From BOG-908 sp965198825 (GTDB taxonomy: Bacteria; Pseudomonadota; Alphaproteobacteria; Acetobacterales; Acetobacteraceae), in the NCBI GenBank assembly GCA_965198825.1, contig CBDAQB010000001.1, forward strand, positions 682,001 through 746,000: a stretch of 64,000 nucleotides of DNA. Direction: 5' to 3'. Shown one piece after another: positions 38,075 through 46,327 of the stretch. The notes beneath the pieces are model-generated. The model worked only from the letters and a program-made list of their open reading frames with translations, ran no database searches and was not told the origin of the DNA. Made by a program: the position numbers and the translations under genes. Within the stretch, counting starts at the first letter, position 1, and every line of letters begins with the position of its first letter.

Positions 38075-38884
38075 ATGAGCGATGCCGTGACAATGATACG
38101 TGGCCGCACGGAGGCCTCCCGCCATTTTTATGTCTGGATGGCAGGGATTTGCCTGGCCATCGCAGTGCTCGGCTTCATGCCGACCTACTTCCTGCCCGTG
38201 GCACACCGAAGTTTCGCCGGCGAGCCGATCGTCCATATCCACGCGGCGATCCTTTATTCCTGGGTCATTCTGTTCTTCGCCCAAACCTGGCTCGCCGCAC
38301 GCGGAAAAATCCTGGCACATCGCAGCTGGGGAATGCTCGGCATCGCCATCGTCACCGGTATGGCCTTCATCATCACCACGCTCGTCTCCGTGCGCATCTC
38401 CCAGGCCTCGCAGCCGGGCCAGCCGCCGGGTACCGCCCACGCAGTGCGGGCCTTCGAATGGGTAAGCTTCAGCGGCGTTCCTTTGCTGTTGCCGATGTTC
38501 GTTCTTGCAATCGCGCGCATCAGGCAGATCGAAATACACAAACGGCTGATGCTGCTGTTCACCATGTCTCTCATGGGCGCGCCGATCGCGCGCTGGTTCT
38601 TTGTATTCCTGGCGCCCCCGCCGGACCCGCACGCGCCGCCCCTGCCGCCTGGTGTCGTGCCCATGGACGTACCGCCGGCGTCCGTCTCCATCGCCCCAGC
38701 CCTGGTCGGCGACATCCTCATCCTGGTGGCCATATATTACGATTGGCGCACGCGCGGGCGCCCCCACCCGGTCTATCTGATCGGCGGCGCCTACGTGTTG
38801 TTCTTTCAGCTCACGGTAGGGCCCATTTCGGAATCATCCGCCTGGCAAACCTTCGCCACGGCACTCGGCCACCTGGCCGGATAA
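38075..38884 (+). CDS. Multi-span membrane protein of unknown function
   Basis: A 269-residue protein with about seven hydrophobic helices: VWMAGICLAIAVLGFMPTYF, the His-containing IVHIHAAILYSWVILFFAQT, and later FFVFLAPPPDPHAPPLPPG (a Pro-rich loop). Paired His in the second helix (HIHAA) and the following GKILAHRSWGMLG resemble DUF2306-like or haem-binding membrane proteins, but this is a weak resemblance. It is monocistronic, about 200 bases from the divergent DUF4214 gene, leaving room for two promoters. Confidence 0.65.
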   Translation: MSDAVTMIRGRTEASRHFYVWMAGICLAIAVLGFMPTYFLPVAHRSFAGEPIVHIHAAILYSWVILFFAQTWLAARGKILAHRSWGMLGIAIVTGMAFIITTLVSVRISQASQPGQPPGTAHAVRAFEWVSFSGVPLLLPMFVLAIARIRQIEIHKRLMLLFTMSLMGAPIARWFFVFLAPPPDPHAPPLPPGVVPMDVPPASVSIAPALVGDILILVAIYYDWRTRGRPHPVYLIGGAYVLFFQLTVGPISESSAWQTFATALGHLAG

Positions 38885-39002
38885 CGACAGCCGCCGGCAA
38901 AACGGGTTGGCGCAGCCTGCATCATGAAGGGGCACCGCCACTCTGCCCGGCACGGCATCCACGGCCACCACCCATCAACGGGCGTTGTCTCAATCTTTTC
39001 TG

Positions 39003-39293
39003 CTAGCCCGTCGTGCCAGTCTCCAACGGCGCAGTACCGCGCGACATGGCATTCGTTTCCCACCGATGGCCGTGCACGAACGCCACCTTCAACGGATACG
39101 GATAGCTGGCCAGCTTCTGATGGTCCTTCTGCCTGGCACGGGCGGCGATCGCACCTTCCTCCCACGCCTCCTGCTCAAATCGGGTCTTGAAGTCGTCCCG
39201 GTATTTGACCCCGTCGAAGAAACTCGCCATCGCCTCCTTGCTCCCTGGCACCTGCCAGTAGCCTACGGCGCTGAAGCGCCCACGGATGCGCAT
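39003..39293 (-). CDS. Possible small protein of unknown function
   Basis: A 96-residue frame starting MRIRGRFSAVGYWQVPGS with plausible coding composition (charged middle FFDGVKYRDDFKTRFEQEAW, then LASYPYPLKVAFVHGHRW). No family recognised and no strong ribosome site. It lies in the gap between the membrane protein and TetR genes with half of an AT-rich palindrome upstream. It may be a gene remnant. Confidence 0.35.
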   Translation of the reverse strand: MRIRGRFSAVGYWQVPGSKEAMASFFDGVKYRDDFKTRFEQEAWEEGAIAARARQKDHQKLASYPYPLKVAFVHGHRWETNAMSRGTAPLETGTTG

Positions 39294-39321
39294 GCGTGCG
39301 TATAAGCCCAGCCCAAACACC

Positions 39322-39355
39322 CAAAAGTCGTTTGCTTCTTTTTTCAAAAAAGAAG
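39322..39355. repeat. AT-rich palindrome, right half only
   Basis: Right half with one substitution in the T-run (AAAAGTCGTTTGC). Confidence 0.7.
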
Positions 39356-39461
39356 GCCTTCCTTTCGTGTTACGGTCACCCAAAGCACAACCATCCCATT
39401 ACGGGGAAGCACCGAATTATATTGCCCACATGCCGACAGGTTTCCTAATATCCGCGCCGCC

Positions 39462-40307
39462 ATGAACGCCCCTCTCCGCATGCAGCGCGCTGATGCCCGG
39501 AACTTCCTGGGCGAGAGGCGCATCCCCACCGCCCGCGAGCAGGAGCGTGAGCAGGACATCATCAACCTTGCCGAGCGCCTCATGTGCAATCACGGCCCTG
39601 CCGCCGTGACCATGAAAATCCTCTGCAGCAGCCTGGACATTACCGCCGCCACGATGCATCGCCATTTCGCCGACATCGAGGAGTTGTTCGGCCGGATTCT
39701 CTTGCGTCACGCACAGGGCCTGCTCGACGCGATCTCGAAAGTCCAATTCGATAGCCCTGATCGGGGTCCCTTGCAGCGCGCGGCCTATTTGGCTGGCACC
39801 CGCACCGGATGGGGCTCCCACACCGACATCCATCATCTCCTGCTGAACTACGCAGTCACTTTGCCACCCGACATGGCGCGGCCAGTCGAGAGCATCCGCC
39901 GCACCATTGCCGGCACGCTCGTCGGCCCGGATGCCCCCTCCGCCGCCATGGCGCTTCTGGACTCCACGGACATGGAAGCCCCCGAGATCGAGGTCGTTCT
40001 GGCCGCGATCCTAGCCGCGGCCGGCCTTGCAGAAGGAAGGCGCTCCGCTGCCGCCCAGGAAAAGATGGAACATTTAGCCGCGCCGCCCGAAGCGCCGCCG
40101 CCCATCCCCGCGATGGCTGAGTCGAACCCCACCGGCCGAACCGTCATCGACCAGCCGCTCGCCTGTTTCGAGCGGCCAAACCCGCTGCGGAACCTGCAGG
40201 TTGAAGCCCACGCCCGCGGCCGGCAGTTGAAAACCGCCGGCCCCTTCCAGAAATTCGGCCCCTCCCTCCTCGAAGCGGTCTTCGAGGCGAGGGCCGGCCC
40301 GCCCTGA
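39462..40307 (+). CDS. TetR/AcrR-family transcription regulator
   Basis: A 281-residue protein with an N-terminal helix-turn-helix of TetR type: EQDIINLAERLMCNHGPAAV, then LDITAATMHRHFADIEELFG as the recognition helix region around residues 60-80. The ligand-binding half is alpha-helical. A Pro/Ala-rich C-terminal tail after about residue 205 (PPEAPPPIPAMAESN) is longer than usual for the family. The regulated gene is unknown; the convergent DUF1993 gene and nearby membrane-protein gene are candidates only by proximity. Confidence 0.8.
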   Translation: MNAPLRMQRADARNFLGERRIPTAREQEREQDIINLAERLMCNHGPAAVTMKILCSSLDITAATMHRHFADIEELFGRILLRHAQGLLDAISKVQFDSPDRGPLQRAAYLAGTRTGWGSHTDIHHLLLNYAVTLPPDMARPVESIRRTIAGTLVGPDAPSAAMALLDSTDMEAPEIEVVLAAILAAAGLAEGRRSAAAQEKMEHLAAPPEAPPPIPAMAESNPTGRTVIDQPLACFERPNPLRNLQVEAHARGRQLKTAGPFQKFGPSLLEAVFEARAGPP

Positions 40308-40310
40308 CGC

Positions 40311-40814
40311 CTAGCCGCCCATGAAATCCATCTTGCCGATGCTCACGCCATTATGGCGAAGAATGTTGTATGCCGTCGTCAGATGGAAATAGAAGTTCGG
40401 CAAGGCAAACGAAGTCAGATAATCGGCGCCGGAGAACTTCATCTCCCGGCCAGGGAATTTCAGAACCACCTCGCGTGTCTCGCTGCCTTCGATCTGGCCT
40501 TCGCCGATGCTCTCGAGAAACGTCACCGTCTTGGCAATGCGCGCCTGAAGCGCCTCGAAGTCGGTTTCGGTATCGGGAAACGACGGCACCTCAGCGCCCG
40601 ACAGCCGAGCCGCCGCGTTCTTCGCCGTGTCGGAAGCGATCTGAACCTGCCTGCGCAGCGGATGCATGTCCGGCGCCAGCCGGCCCTCGATCAAGATCGA
40701 CGGCTCGTACTTGCGTGCCTCGGCGTCGGCGCGACCCTTATCGAGATAACGCCCAAGATTATGCATGCCGCGCACGAAAACCGGTATCGAAGCCTGGTAC
40801 ATGGTAAAAGACAC
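40311..40814 (-). CDS. DUF1993 protein
   Basis: A 167-residue protein matching DUF1993, with the opening MYQASIPVFVRGMHNLGRYL, a helical core and the C-terminal FALPNFYFHLTTAYNILRHN. The family belongs to the DinB-like four-helix bundle superfamily and may bind metal through His residues; function is unknown. It is convergent with the TetR gene, three bases apart. Confidence 0.85.
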   Translation of the reverse strand: MSFTMYQASIPVFVRGMHNLGRYLDKGRADAEARKYEPSILIEGRLAPDMHPLRRQVQIASDTAKNAAARLSGAEVPSFPDTETDFEALQARIAKTVTFLESIGEGQIEGSETREVVLKFPGREMKFSGADYLTSFALPNFYFHLTTAYNILRHNGVSIGKMDFMGG

Positions 40815-40914
40815 GGATGTTTCTCCCGATTGGTTCGAATCATCCTAAACCCCTCCATGCGCCCACGTAACGGCAGCGCGCGCACGGCAGCACAGCGCAC
40901 ATGGTGATCGCCCC

Positions 40915-41703
40915 ATGATGACCATGCACGTGACCATGCACCCGATCTGGCAAGCGGGCGCCTTCATCCTCGCCGTCACCGTCGCCGGTGCGCTCCTGTT
41001 ACAATTGCTGGTGCACGCCATCCTGCCTGCACCGCTCCGGCGCGACCACACCACCCTCGGCGGCGCCATCTTTTCCGTAATCGGCACCACCTACGCCGTG
41101 CTGCTGGCCTTCATGGCGACCACCGCCTGGTCGCAATACAGCGACGCGCAGGCCCTCGCCACGCACGAAGCAAATCTCGTCGGCAGCCTCTTCACCGCCA
41201 GCCGCATCATGCCGGAACCGCAAGGGACCCAAGTCCGCACCGCGCTCGACGCCTACCTCGTCCAGGTCATCAACACCGAATGGCCCGCCCAGATCGCGGG
41301 CACGCCAGTCGCCGACACCGAACCGCTCCTGAGCGGCCTCGGCGCCACGATCATGCAATGGACAGCCGCCGGTCCCGTGCAAGCCAACACGCAAAACCTC
41401 ATGATCGCCAACCTCGACGGCATCGAAACCGCACGCCGCGACCGCCGCCTCGCCAGCCACGGCACCATCCCGGACCTCGTCTGGACCGTGCTCCTCGCAG
41501 GCGGTGTCATCGTCGTCAGCTTCAGCTTCATGCTCGGCGGCCCAACCCAGGCCATCCATCTGCTGATGACCGCCGCGCTCGTCGGCTCCGGCGTGCTGGT
41601 GCTGCTGCTGATTATCGGCCTGAGTTCACCGTTCCATGGGACGGTCACTATTCAGCCTGATGCTTATCGGGGTGTTTTGTCTGAGATGAGGGGAAGCGGT
41701 TAG
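40915..41703 (+). CDS. DUF4239 (bestrophin-like) membrane protein
   Basis: A 262-residue membrane protein with two N-terminal and two C-terminal hydrophobic helices around a soluble helical middle. The first half reads TTLGGAIFSVIGTTYAVLLA, the middle DAQALATHEANLVGSLF, and the C-terminal half VWTVLLAGGVIVVSFSFMLG followed by SSPFHGTVTIQPDAY. This is the DUF4239 layout. Transport or channel activity is suspected for the family but not established. Confidence 0.82.
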   Translation: MMTMHVTMHPIWQAGAFILAVTVAGALLLQLLVHAILPAPLRRDHTTLGGAIFSVIGTTYAVLLAFMATTAWSQYSDAQALATHEANLVGSLFTASRIMPEPQGTQVRTALDAYLVQVINTEWPAQIAGTPVADTEPLLSGLGATIMQWTAAGPVQANTQNLMIANLDGIETARRDRRLASHGTIPDLVWTVLLAGGVIVVSFSFMLGGPTQAIHLLMTAALVGSGVLVLLLIIGLSSPFHGTVTIQPDAYRGVLSEMRGSG

Positions 41704-41715
41704 GAAGGACAGCAC

Positions 41716-41824
41716 TTCTTTTTTGAAAAAAAGAAGCAAAAAACTTCTGGACCCTTTAGGCCGGGCACTTGCAGCGGCCCGGCCTAAACATCCAAAAAGT
41801 TTTTGGTTCTTTTTTCAAAAAGAA
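41716..41824. repeat. AT-rich intergenic palindrome, full copy
   Basis: Lies between convergent genes; the right half has shorter T- and A-runs than usual. Confidence 0.85.
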
Positions 41825-41836
41825 CGCGCTTGCTTC

Positions 41837-42157
41837 CTACGAGTGTTCAACCGCCACTTCGCTGATCTGCATGACAGGCGTCAGATCGGTGTAATTCTTG
41901 ATGTCGCCCATGATCTCGTCCGCATGCGGCCCGAAGCTGGACTGGAACGCCTCCACCGAGTCACTGAAAATATGGCACATGCCGACATAGGTCGGCGCGC
42001 TGCCAGGCGTTCCGCCCGCCAGTCCCTTGTCCACCGTGTAGTATTTGCAGCCCGAGCCCATCCGCGCGGCAACCATCGGCATATGCTTGTCCGCATAATA
42101 CTGGTGATCGAACCTTGCGCCCGGCTCGTTGGGGTACATCACGCTAACCTTGATCAT
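41837..42157 (-). CDS. EthD-family protein
   Basis: A 106-residue small ferredoxin-fold (dimeric alpha-beta barrel) protein. IKVSVMYPNEPGARFDHQYY, the conserved DKHMPMVAARMG with the family His, and TYVGMCHIFSDSVEAFQSSF are characteristic. EthD proteins take part in oxidative degradation pathways, but most members have no proven reaction. I place the start at MIKVSVMYPN, which has a GAGGCGAGAG sequence just before it, rather than 13 residues upstream. Confidence 0.85.
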   Translation of the reverse strand: MIKVSVMYPNEPGARFDHQYYADKHMPMVAARMGSGCKYYTVDKGLAGGTPGSAPTYVGMCHIFSDSVEAFQSSFGPHADEIMGDIKNYTDLTPVMQISEVAVEHS

Positions 42158-42264
42158 CTCTCGCCTCTTGGATTGCAGCGGCCGGACCTTAAACACTTGG
42201 CGCGCAACCCGCCATTGCTCCCGCCCGCCTTGCGCCGCCCGCCCACCGCTGCTTTCTCCCGCGC

Positions 42265-44283
42265 ATGAGTCCCCGCGGCACCCAGCGCACTCCCGGTGCC
42301 GACCCCACCCGCCTTCCCATCGGCCTCGACCTTCGCGGCGTCAGCATCGTCGAGGGCATCCGCGCGGGCCTCGCCGCCGCCTTGCCGATCACCGCCTCGG
42401 TCTGGTTCGGCGCCCCCATCCTCGGCCTCGCCGCGCTCGGCGCACTCCTCACCTGCCTGGTCGATCCCGGCGGCCCACTTCGCCGGCGCCTTCCGCTCCT
42501 GCTGGCGATGACCATAGGCGGCGCCATCCTCTTCGGCGGCTTCGCCTGGCTGCGGAACTACGGCATCGCCGTCACCCTCGCCGCCGCCATCCCCACCCTG
42601 TTCTGCGCCGGCTTCGTGCGCGTCTGGGGCGCGCCGACCATCGCGCTCGGCAACCTGCTTGCCGTGGTCCTTCTCCTCGGCACCGACATTGCCCTCCCGC
42701 CAGGCGAAGCGCTGGCCACTGGCGCGCTGTTCGGCGCCGGCGGCGCCTGGGCGCTGCTTCTCACTTTGGCAATCTGGCGCGTTCACCCCTACGGCCCCGC
42801 CCGGCGCGCCGTCGCAGACGTCTGGGTCGAACTCGCTGGCCTCACCCGGCTCATCCGCCACGGCATCACCGAAGCGCACCTCGGCGCCTGGGATACCCAG
42901 GCCCGCGCCGGCCGCGGCGCCGTACGCGCCGCCATGGAACGCGCCCGCGACACCCTCCTCGACACGCTCGACGCCCGCGGTCCTTCGAGCGGCCCGGCCG
43001 CCCAGAACCTCATCCGCCTCGAAGCCGCTGACCAGCTCTTCAGCACCCTCATCGCCTTGGCCGACGTGCTGGAAGACGCCGCGCCCGCCACCCAGAAAAT
43101 CGCCGAAACCCTCCTCCGCCGACTCCGCCCGGTGTTGATCGTCATGGCCCGCGCCATCGAACAGGAGAAGCTCGACCGCCAGCAGCGCCTTGAGCGCTCC
43201 ATCGCCGCCATGCTCGCCGACGCCGAAGCCGATCCCGCGCTCCGCCACCTCGCACGCGCCATTGGCGAGCGCCTCTACACCGCCCTCAAACTCATCGACC
43301 CATCCCAGTATCTCCCTGGCAGCGGCGCGCAGGGCGACGCCGGCCTCCCCTGGCGAACCCGCGTTCTGGCGCCGATCCTGGCAAACGCCAGCTTCGCCTC
43401 CGCCTCCATGCGCCACGCGCTCCGCGTCGCCGCCGTCGTCGGAATGGCGCTCGCCGCGACCCTGATCTGGCACGGCCCCTACACCCACTGGCTGACCATC
43501 ACTTTGGTGCTCGTCATGCAGCCGTTCTTCGCCACCACCTGGCAGCGCTCGCTGGAACGGGTCGGCGGCACCCTGCTCGGCGGCGTCTTCGCCGCCGGCC
43601 TGTCCGGCCTCGTGCACTCCCGCCTGCTGCTGGCAGCACTTTTGCCGGCACTCGGCGCGCTCGCCCTCGCGGTCCGCCAGGTCAGCTACGGCGTCTACAT
43701 CGCCGTCTACACGCCTGTGGTCATCCTGCTCGTCGAGAACCTGCACGAAGGCGAGGACCAGGTGCAGATCGCGCTCGCCCGCGCCGGCTTCACCATCCTC
43801 GGCGGCATCATCGCCATCGCCGCAAACGCCCTCCTCTGGCCGTCATGGGAACCCGAGCAGGTCCGCCGGAACCTCCTCGCCACCATCGCCGCCCACGCCA
43901 ACTACGCCCGCAGCGTCCTCGCCGGCGCGCCATCCGACCCGCTTCGCCGCGCCGCCGGACTCGCCAGCAACAACCTCGAAGCTTCCCTCCAGCGCGCCAT
44001 GCACGAGCCCCGCCGCGGCCGCCGCGCCGAACTCGCCTCCGTCCTCGTCGCCGACGCCGCCCTGCGCCGAATCGCCGGCCGCCTCACCGCCATCGCCCTC
44101 CATCCCGCGCAGGAAAGCGGCGCCACCCGCGCCTGGGTCGTCGAAGCTTTGAGCGCTCTATCTGAAGGCAAGCCGCCGCCGCCGCGTCCCGAGGGCACTT
44201 CGGCCGCGGGGATGGTGGACCGGCTGGCGCGGCAGGTGGAGTTGTTGGGGGGAACGTTAGGGAGGAAGGACGTTCTTTTTTGA
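42265..44283 (+). CDS. FUSC-family inner-membrane exporter
   Basis: A 672-residue membrane protein with two sets of about six hydrophobic helices separated by a large cytoplasmic helical region (residues about 175-360), the layout of the YccS/AaeB/fusaric-acid-resistance group. The second membrane set starts MRHALRVAAVVGMALAATLI and contains the family GGTLLGGVFAAGLSGL. Substrate unknown; relatives export aromatic acids. Oddly, the last residues and stop codon come from an AT-rich repeat copy (the TGA lies inside the TTTTTTGAAAAA core). Confidence 0.85.
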   Translation: MSPRGTQRTPGADPTRLPIGLDLRGVSIVEGIRAGLAAALPITASVWFGAPILGLAALGALLTCLVDPGGPLRRRLPLLLAMTIGGAILFGGFAWLRNYGIAVTLAAAIPTLFCAGFVRVWGAPTIALGNLLAVVLLLGTDIALPPGEALATGALFGAGGAWALLLTLAIWRVHPYGPARRAVADVWVELAGLTRLIRHGITEAHLGAWDTQARAGRGAVRAAMERARDTLLDTLDARGPSSGPAAQNLIRLEAADQLFSTLIALADVLEDAAPATQKIAETLLRRLRPVLIVMARAIEQEKLDRQQRLERSIAAMLADAEADPALRHLARAIGERLYTALKLIDPSQYLPGSGAQGDAGLPWRTRVLAPILANASFASASMRHALRVAAVVGMALAATLIWHGPYTHWLTITLVLVMQPFFATTWQRSLERVGGTLLGGVFAAGLSGLVHSRLLLAALLPALGALALAVRQVSYGVYIAVYTPVVILLVENLHEGEDQVQIALARAGFTILGGIIAIAANALLWPSWEPEQVRRNLLATIAAHANYARSVLAGAPSDPLRRAAGLASNNLEASLQRAMHEPRRGRRAELASVLVADAALRRIAGRLTAIALHPAQESGATRAWVVEALSALSEGKPPPPRPEGTSAAGMVDRLARQVELLGGTLGRKDVLF

Positions 44284-44306
44284 AAAAAAGAACCAGAAAA
44301 CTTTTC
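44273..44306. repeat. AT-rich palindrome, left half overlapping a coding end
   Basis: Left half only; it begins inside the FUSC gene and provides its stop codon. Confidence 0.75.
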
Positions 44307-44331
44307 GACCTTCAGGCCGAGCCTTGAACGC

Positions 44332-44694
44332 TCAGCCTTGCGACTTTGTCTTCCTGGAGCGCACCAGGGCGTCGAACATGTAGCACAGGCCGATCAGCCC
44401 GGCTCCGAAAAACAACAGGCCGGCGCTGGAAGGTTCGCTCAGCTCCTGCGGCGCCGGCGTCGTGTCCAGAAGCGCTGGCGAGTTGCTGAAAACCATGACG
44501 TCATCCGTCATCCGGAAGCCGGGCGCGAACACGGAAAGCGCAGGCGCCTCGGCGTTCTCGACCACCGGCGCCGGCTGGGCCGCGGCCGTCATGACGTTGG
44601 CGTACGCAGGTGCCACTGCGCCGAGGGATGCCAGCACGGCCGCCAAACACATCATACGCACGGGGCGACGCTCCTCGGAACACTGGAGCTTCAT
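44332..44694 (-). CDS. Small exported protein with PEP-CTERM-like tail
   Basis: A 120-residue protein with an N-terminal signal region (MMCLAAVLASLGAVAPAYA) and a C-terminus that follows the PEP-CTERM pattern: LSEPSSAGLLFFGAGLIGL, a hydrophobic helix, then a basic cluster, RSRKTKS. Here the first motif residue is Ser instead of Pro. PEP-CTERM proteins are processed by an exosortase, none of which is in this window. The middle is Ala/Pro-rich without a recognised domain. Confidence 0.65.
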   Translation of the reverse strand: MKLQCSEERRPVRMMCLAAVLASLGAVAPAYANVMTAAAQPAPVVENAEAPALSVFAPGFRMTDDVMVFSNSPALLDTTPAPQELSEPSSAGLLFFGAGLIGLCYMFDALVRSRKTKSQG

Positions 44695-44809
44695 TGCGCC
44701 TTGCTAAGAGCGTTGTCTAGCGCGCTGTAATCATGGAAGATATGTGTACAGCTACTAGGCATCGGAACGTGCCGTCCTCACGTTCCGGAATCCAATCAAA
44801 TGAACACCT

Positions 44810-45868
44810 TCAGCGGCGCGTCAGCGCGAGCAGATAAGTCAGATACTGCACCGAACTGCGGGCGTGCAGCCTGGTATGCCAGGGCCACGCCTCATCCTTG
44901 CCAACCACCGTCAGCCCGGCGAGCAGCCTGTCCAGGAACGGTTCGGCGGCGCCTTCATGATCCGCGCGCTGCGAATGGCCGCCGATCCAATGCTCCGGCG
45001 CGGTCGCGCGCGCCGACCAGTCGAACGGCGTGGCCAGGAGCAGCCGTCCGTCCTGGCGAAGCAGCTTGCTCAGCCCCGCCAGAAGCGTCTGCGGTTCGGC
45101 GACGCAATCGAGCAGATTGAGCGCCGCGACCGCGTCGCACGCGCCATTGGCGAGCGGCAGCGCGAGCGCGTCCAGCGCCCAGAAATCCACCCGCTCCGCA
45201 CCAGGCAGCGCCACCGCGAAATCCTGCCTGTCATAGACCAGGCCGATGCGCCGCAGCGGATAGCTGACCCGTCCCGCAGCAGCCGCCTGCGCCATGCGCA
45301 GGAGCCCGAAGTTCGTGTCCACGCCAAGAACAAGTGCATCCGGCATGTGGCCGGCCAGTTCGAAACTGGTGCGTCCCGCGGCACAGCCGGCATCGAGCGC
45401 CAGCGCGCCTGCACGCGGCACATCGCCTACCGCCAGGAGGCGTTGCAGGCAGCGCCGCGCCGCACCTGGCTCGACCGCCGGCTGGCTCCTGGTGGAACCG
45501 GGGGCGAGATCGCCGTAGGCGTCCCAGCCATAGGTCGAAAACCCCTGGCGCAGCGCATCGAACCAACTGTCCGGCCGCAGCGCATCGCCAAGCAGGCTTT
45601 CGACGGCGGCCGGCAAATCGGCGCGCAGGAAGAAATCCACGCCGCGTTGCGCCATGAGCGCCGCCAGGTCGGGAACGATCACGGGTATGCCGTCGACGAT
45701 CGGATATTCGTGCAGGCAGTCCGCTTGCGGGCAATGCAAAATGCCCGACCGCACGTCGCTGCCGACTCTCTCTTCTATGACGGCGAGAACGAGCGCGCCG
45801 CTGCTGCGGCCACGCCCGGCGCAAACCGGGCAGGCGGGCGCAAAGGCCTCGAAATGCGCGAGCTTCAG
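44810..45868 (-). CDS. SAM-dependent methyltransferase with N-terminal zinc ribbon
   Basis: The core (from about residue 130) is a class I methyltransferase with ALDAGCAAGRTSFELA, DTNFGLLRMAQ and CDAVAALNLLDCVAEP. The N-terminal part reads CPVCAGRG, then LHCPQADCLHEYPIVDGIP, a Trm112-like zinc ribbon. If translation began at the GTG near 45754, as an ORF finder would choose, the first Cys pair would be lost. The only start-like codon farther up before the PAAR stop is a CTG at 45868, given here; the 352-residue length and start are uncertain. The target is unknown. It directly follows the PAAR gene and is presumably cotranscribed. Confidence 0.72.
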   Translation of the reverse strand: MKLAHFEAFAPACPVCAGRGRSSGALVLAVIEERVGSDVRSGILHCPQADCLHEYPIVDGIPVIVPDLAALMAQRGVDFFLRADLPAAVESLLGDALRPDSWFDALRQGFSTYGWDAYGDLAPGSTRSQPAVEPGAARRCLQRLLAVGDVPRAGALALDAGCAAGRTSFELAGHMPDALVLGVDTNFGLLRMAQAAAAGRVSYPLRRIGLVYDRQDFAVALPGAERVDFWALDALALPLANGACDAVAALNLLDCVAEPQTLLAGLSKLLRQDGRLLLATPFDWSARATAPEHWIGGHSQRADHEGAAEPFLDRLLAGLTVVGKDEAWPWHTRLHARSSVQYLTYLLALTRR

Positions 45869-45886
45869 GAGACCGGCTCCCGGGCC

Positions 45887-46276
45887 TCAGCCGCCGATGA
45901 GAACGGTCGGGCAGCCAGGGCCGGTGATCATGCCGGTGGGGCTCGGGATCGGCGCGACGCAGCTCGCATGCATGGTCTGGTCGTTCAGCCGCGCCGCCGG
46001 CTTGCCGCCAATCATCACGGTGGCCGATCCCTTGGCGATCACGCCGGGGCCCGCCTGCACGCAGCCTGGCAAGGTGCAGATCTTTGTCATGTCGCCGACG
46101 ACGGAGGCCGGCTTGCCGCCTATCAGCACGGTCGGAACACAGGGGCTCATGATGGGAAGCGGCAGGGCCGGGTGCGGCGCCGGTGTCGGCACCAGGGCCG
46201 CCGGATGCATCGGCGCGTGGCAATGCGGCGCCTGCTGCAGCACCATGTCGCCCATCCTTGCCGCCGGCTGGCCCAT
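45887..46276 (-). CDS. PAAR-domain protein
   Basis: A 129-residue protein of the PAAR-repeat superfamily, whose members form the sharp tip of type VI secretion or related contractile injection spikes. It opens GQPAARMGDMVLQQAPH, and two PTVLIGGKPA-type units are visible (SPCVPTVLIGGKPASVV and SATVMIGGKPAARL) before a final PTVLIGG. Several His and Cys (HCHAP, CTLPGC) could bind the zinc seen in PAAR tips. No VgrG, Hcp or TssJKLM-like gene is in the window, so it is an orphan or a remotely encoded tip. It is divergent from an Ala/Leu/Ser-rich gene. Confidence 0.82.
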   Translation of the reverse strand: MGQPAARMGDMVLQQAPHCHAPMHPAALVPTPAPHPALPLPIMSPCVPTVLIGGKPASVVGDMTKICTLPGCVQAGPGVIAKGSATVMIGGKPAARLNDQTMHASCVAPIPSPTGMITGPGCPTVLIGG

Positions 46277-46327
46277 GTTTTTGTTCCCGCATCCAAATCG
46301 ATTTCGGACGTGCTATTAGGCCCGACT

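Noticed and set aside
42154..43746. 530-codon minus-strand frame opposite the FUSC gene
   Set aside because: Shadow of a membrane protein with clear helices; acidic/Gly-rich translation without a domain.
45231..46292. 353-codon minus-strand frame across the PAAR and methyltransferase genes
   Set aside because: Different frame from two recognisable proteins; Arg/Gly-rich translation with no motif.
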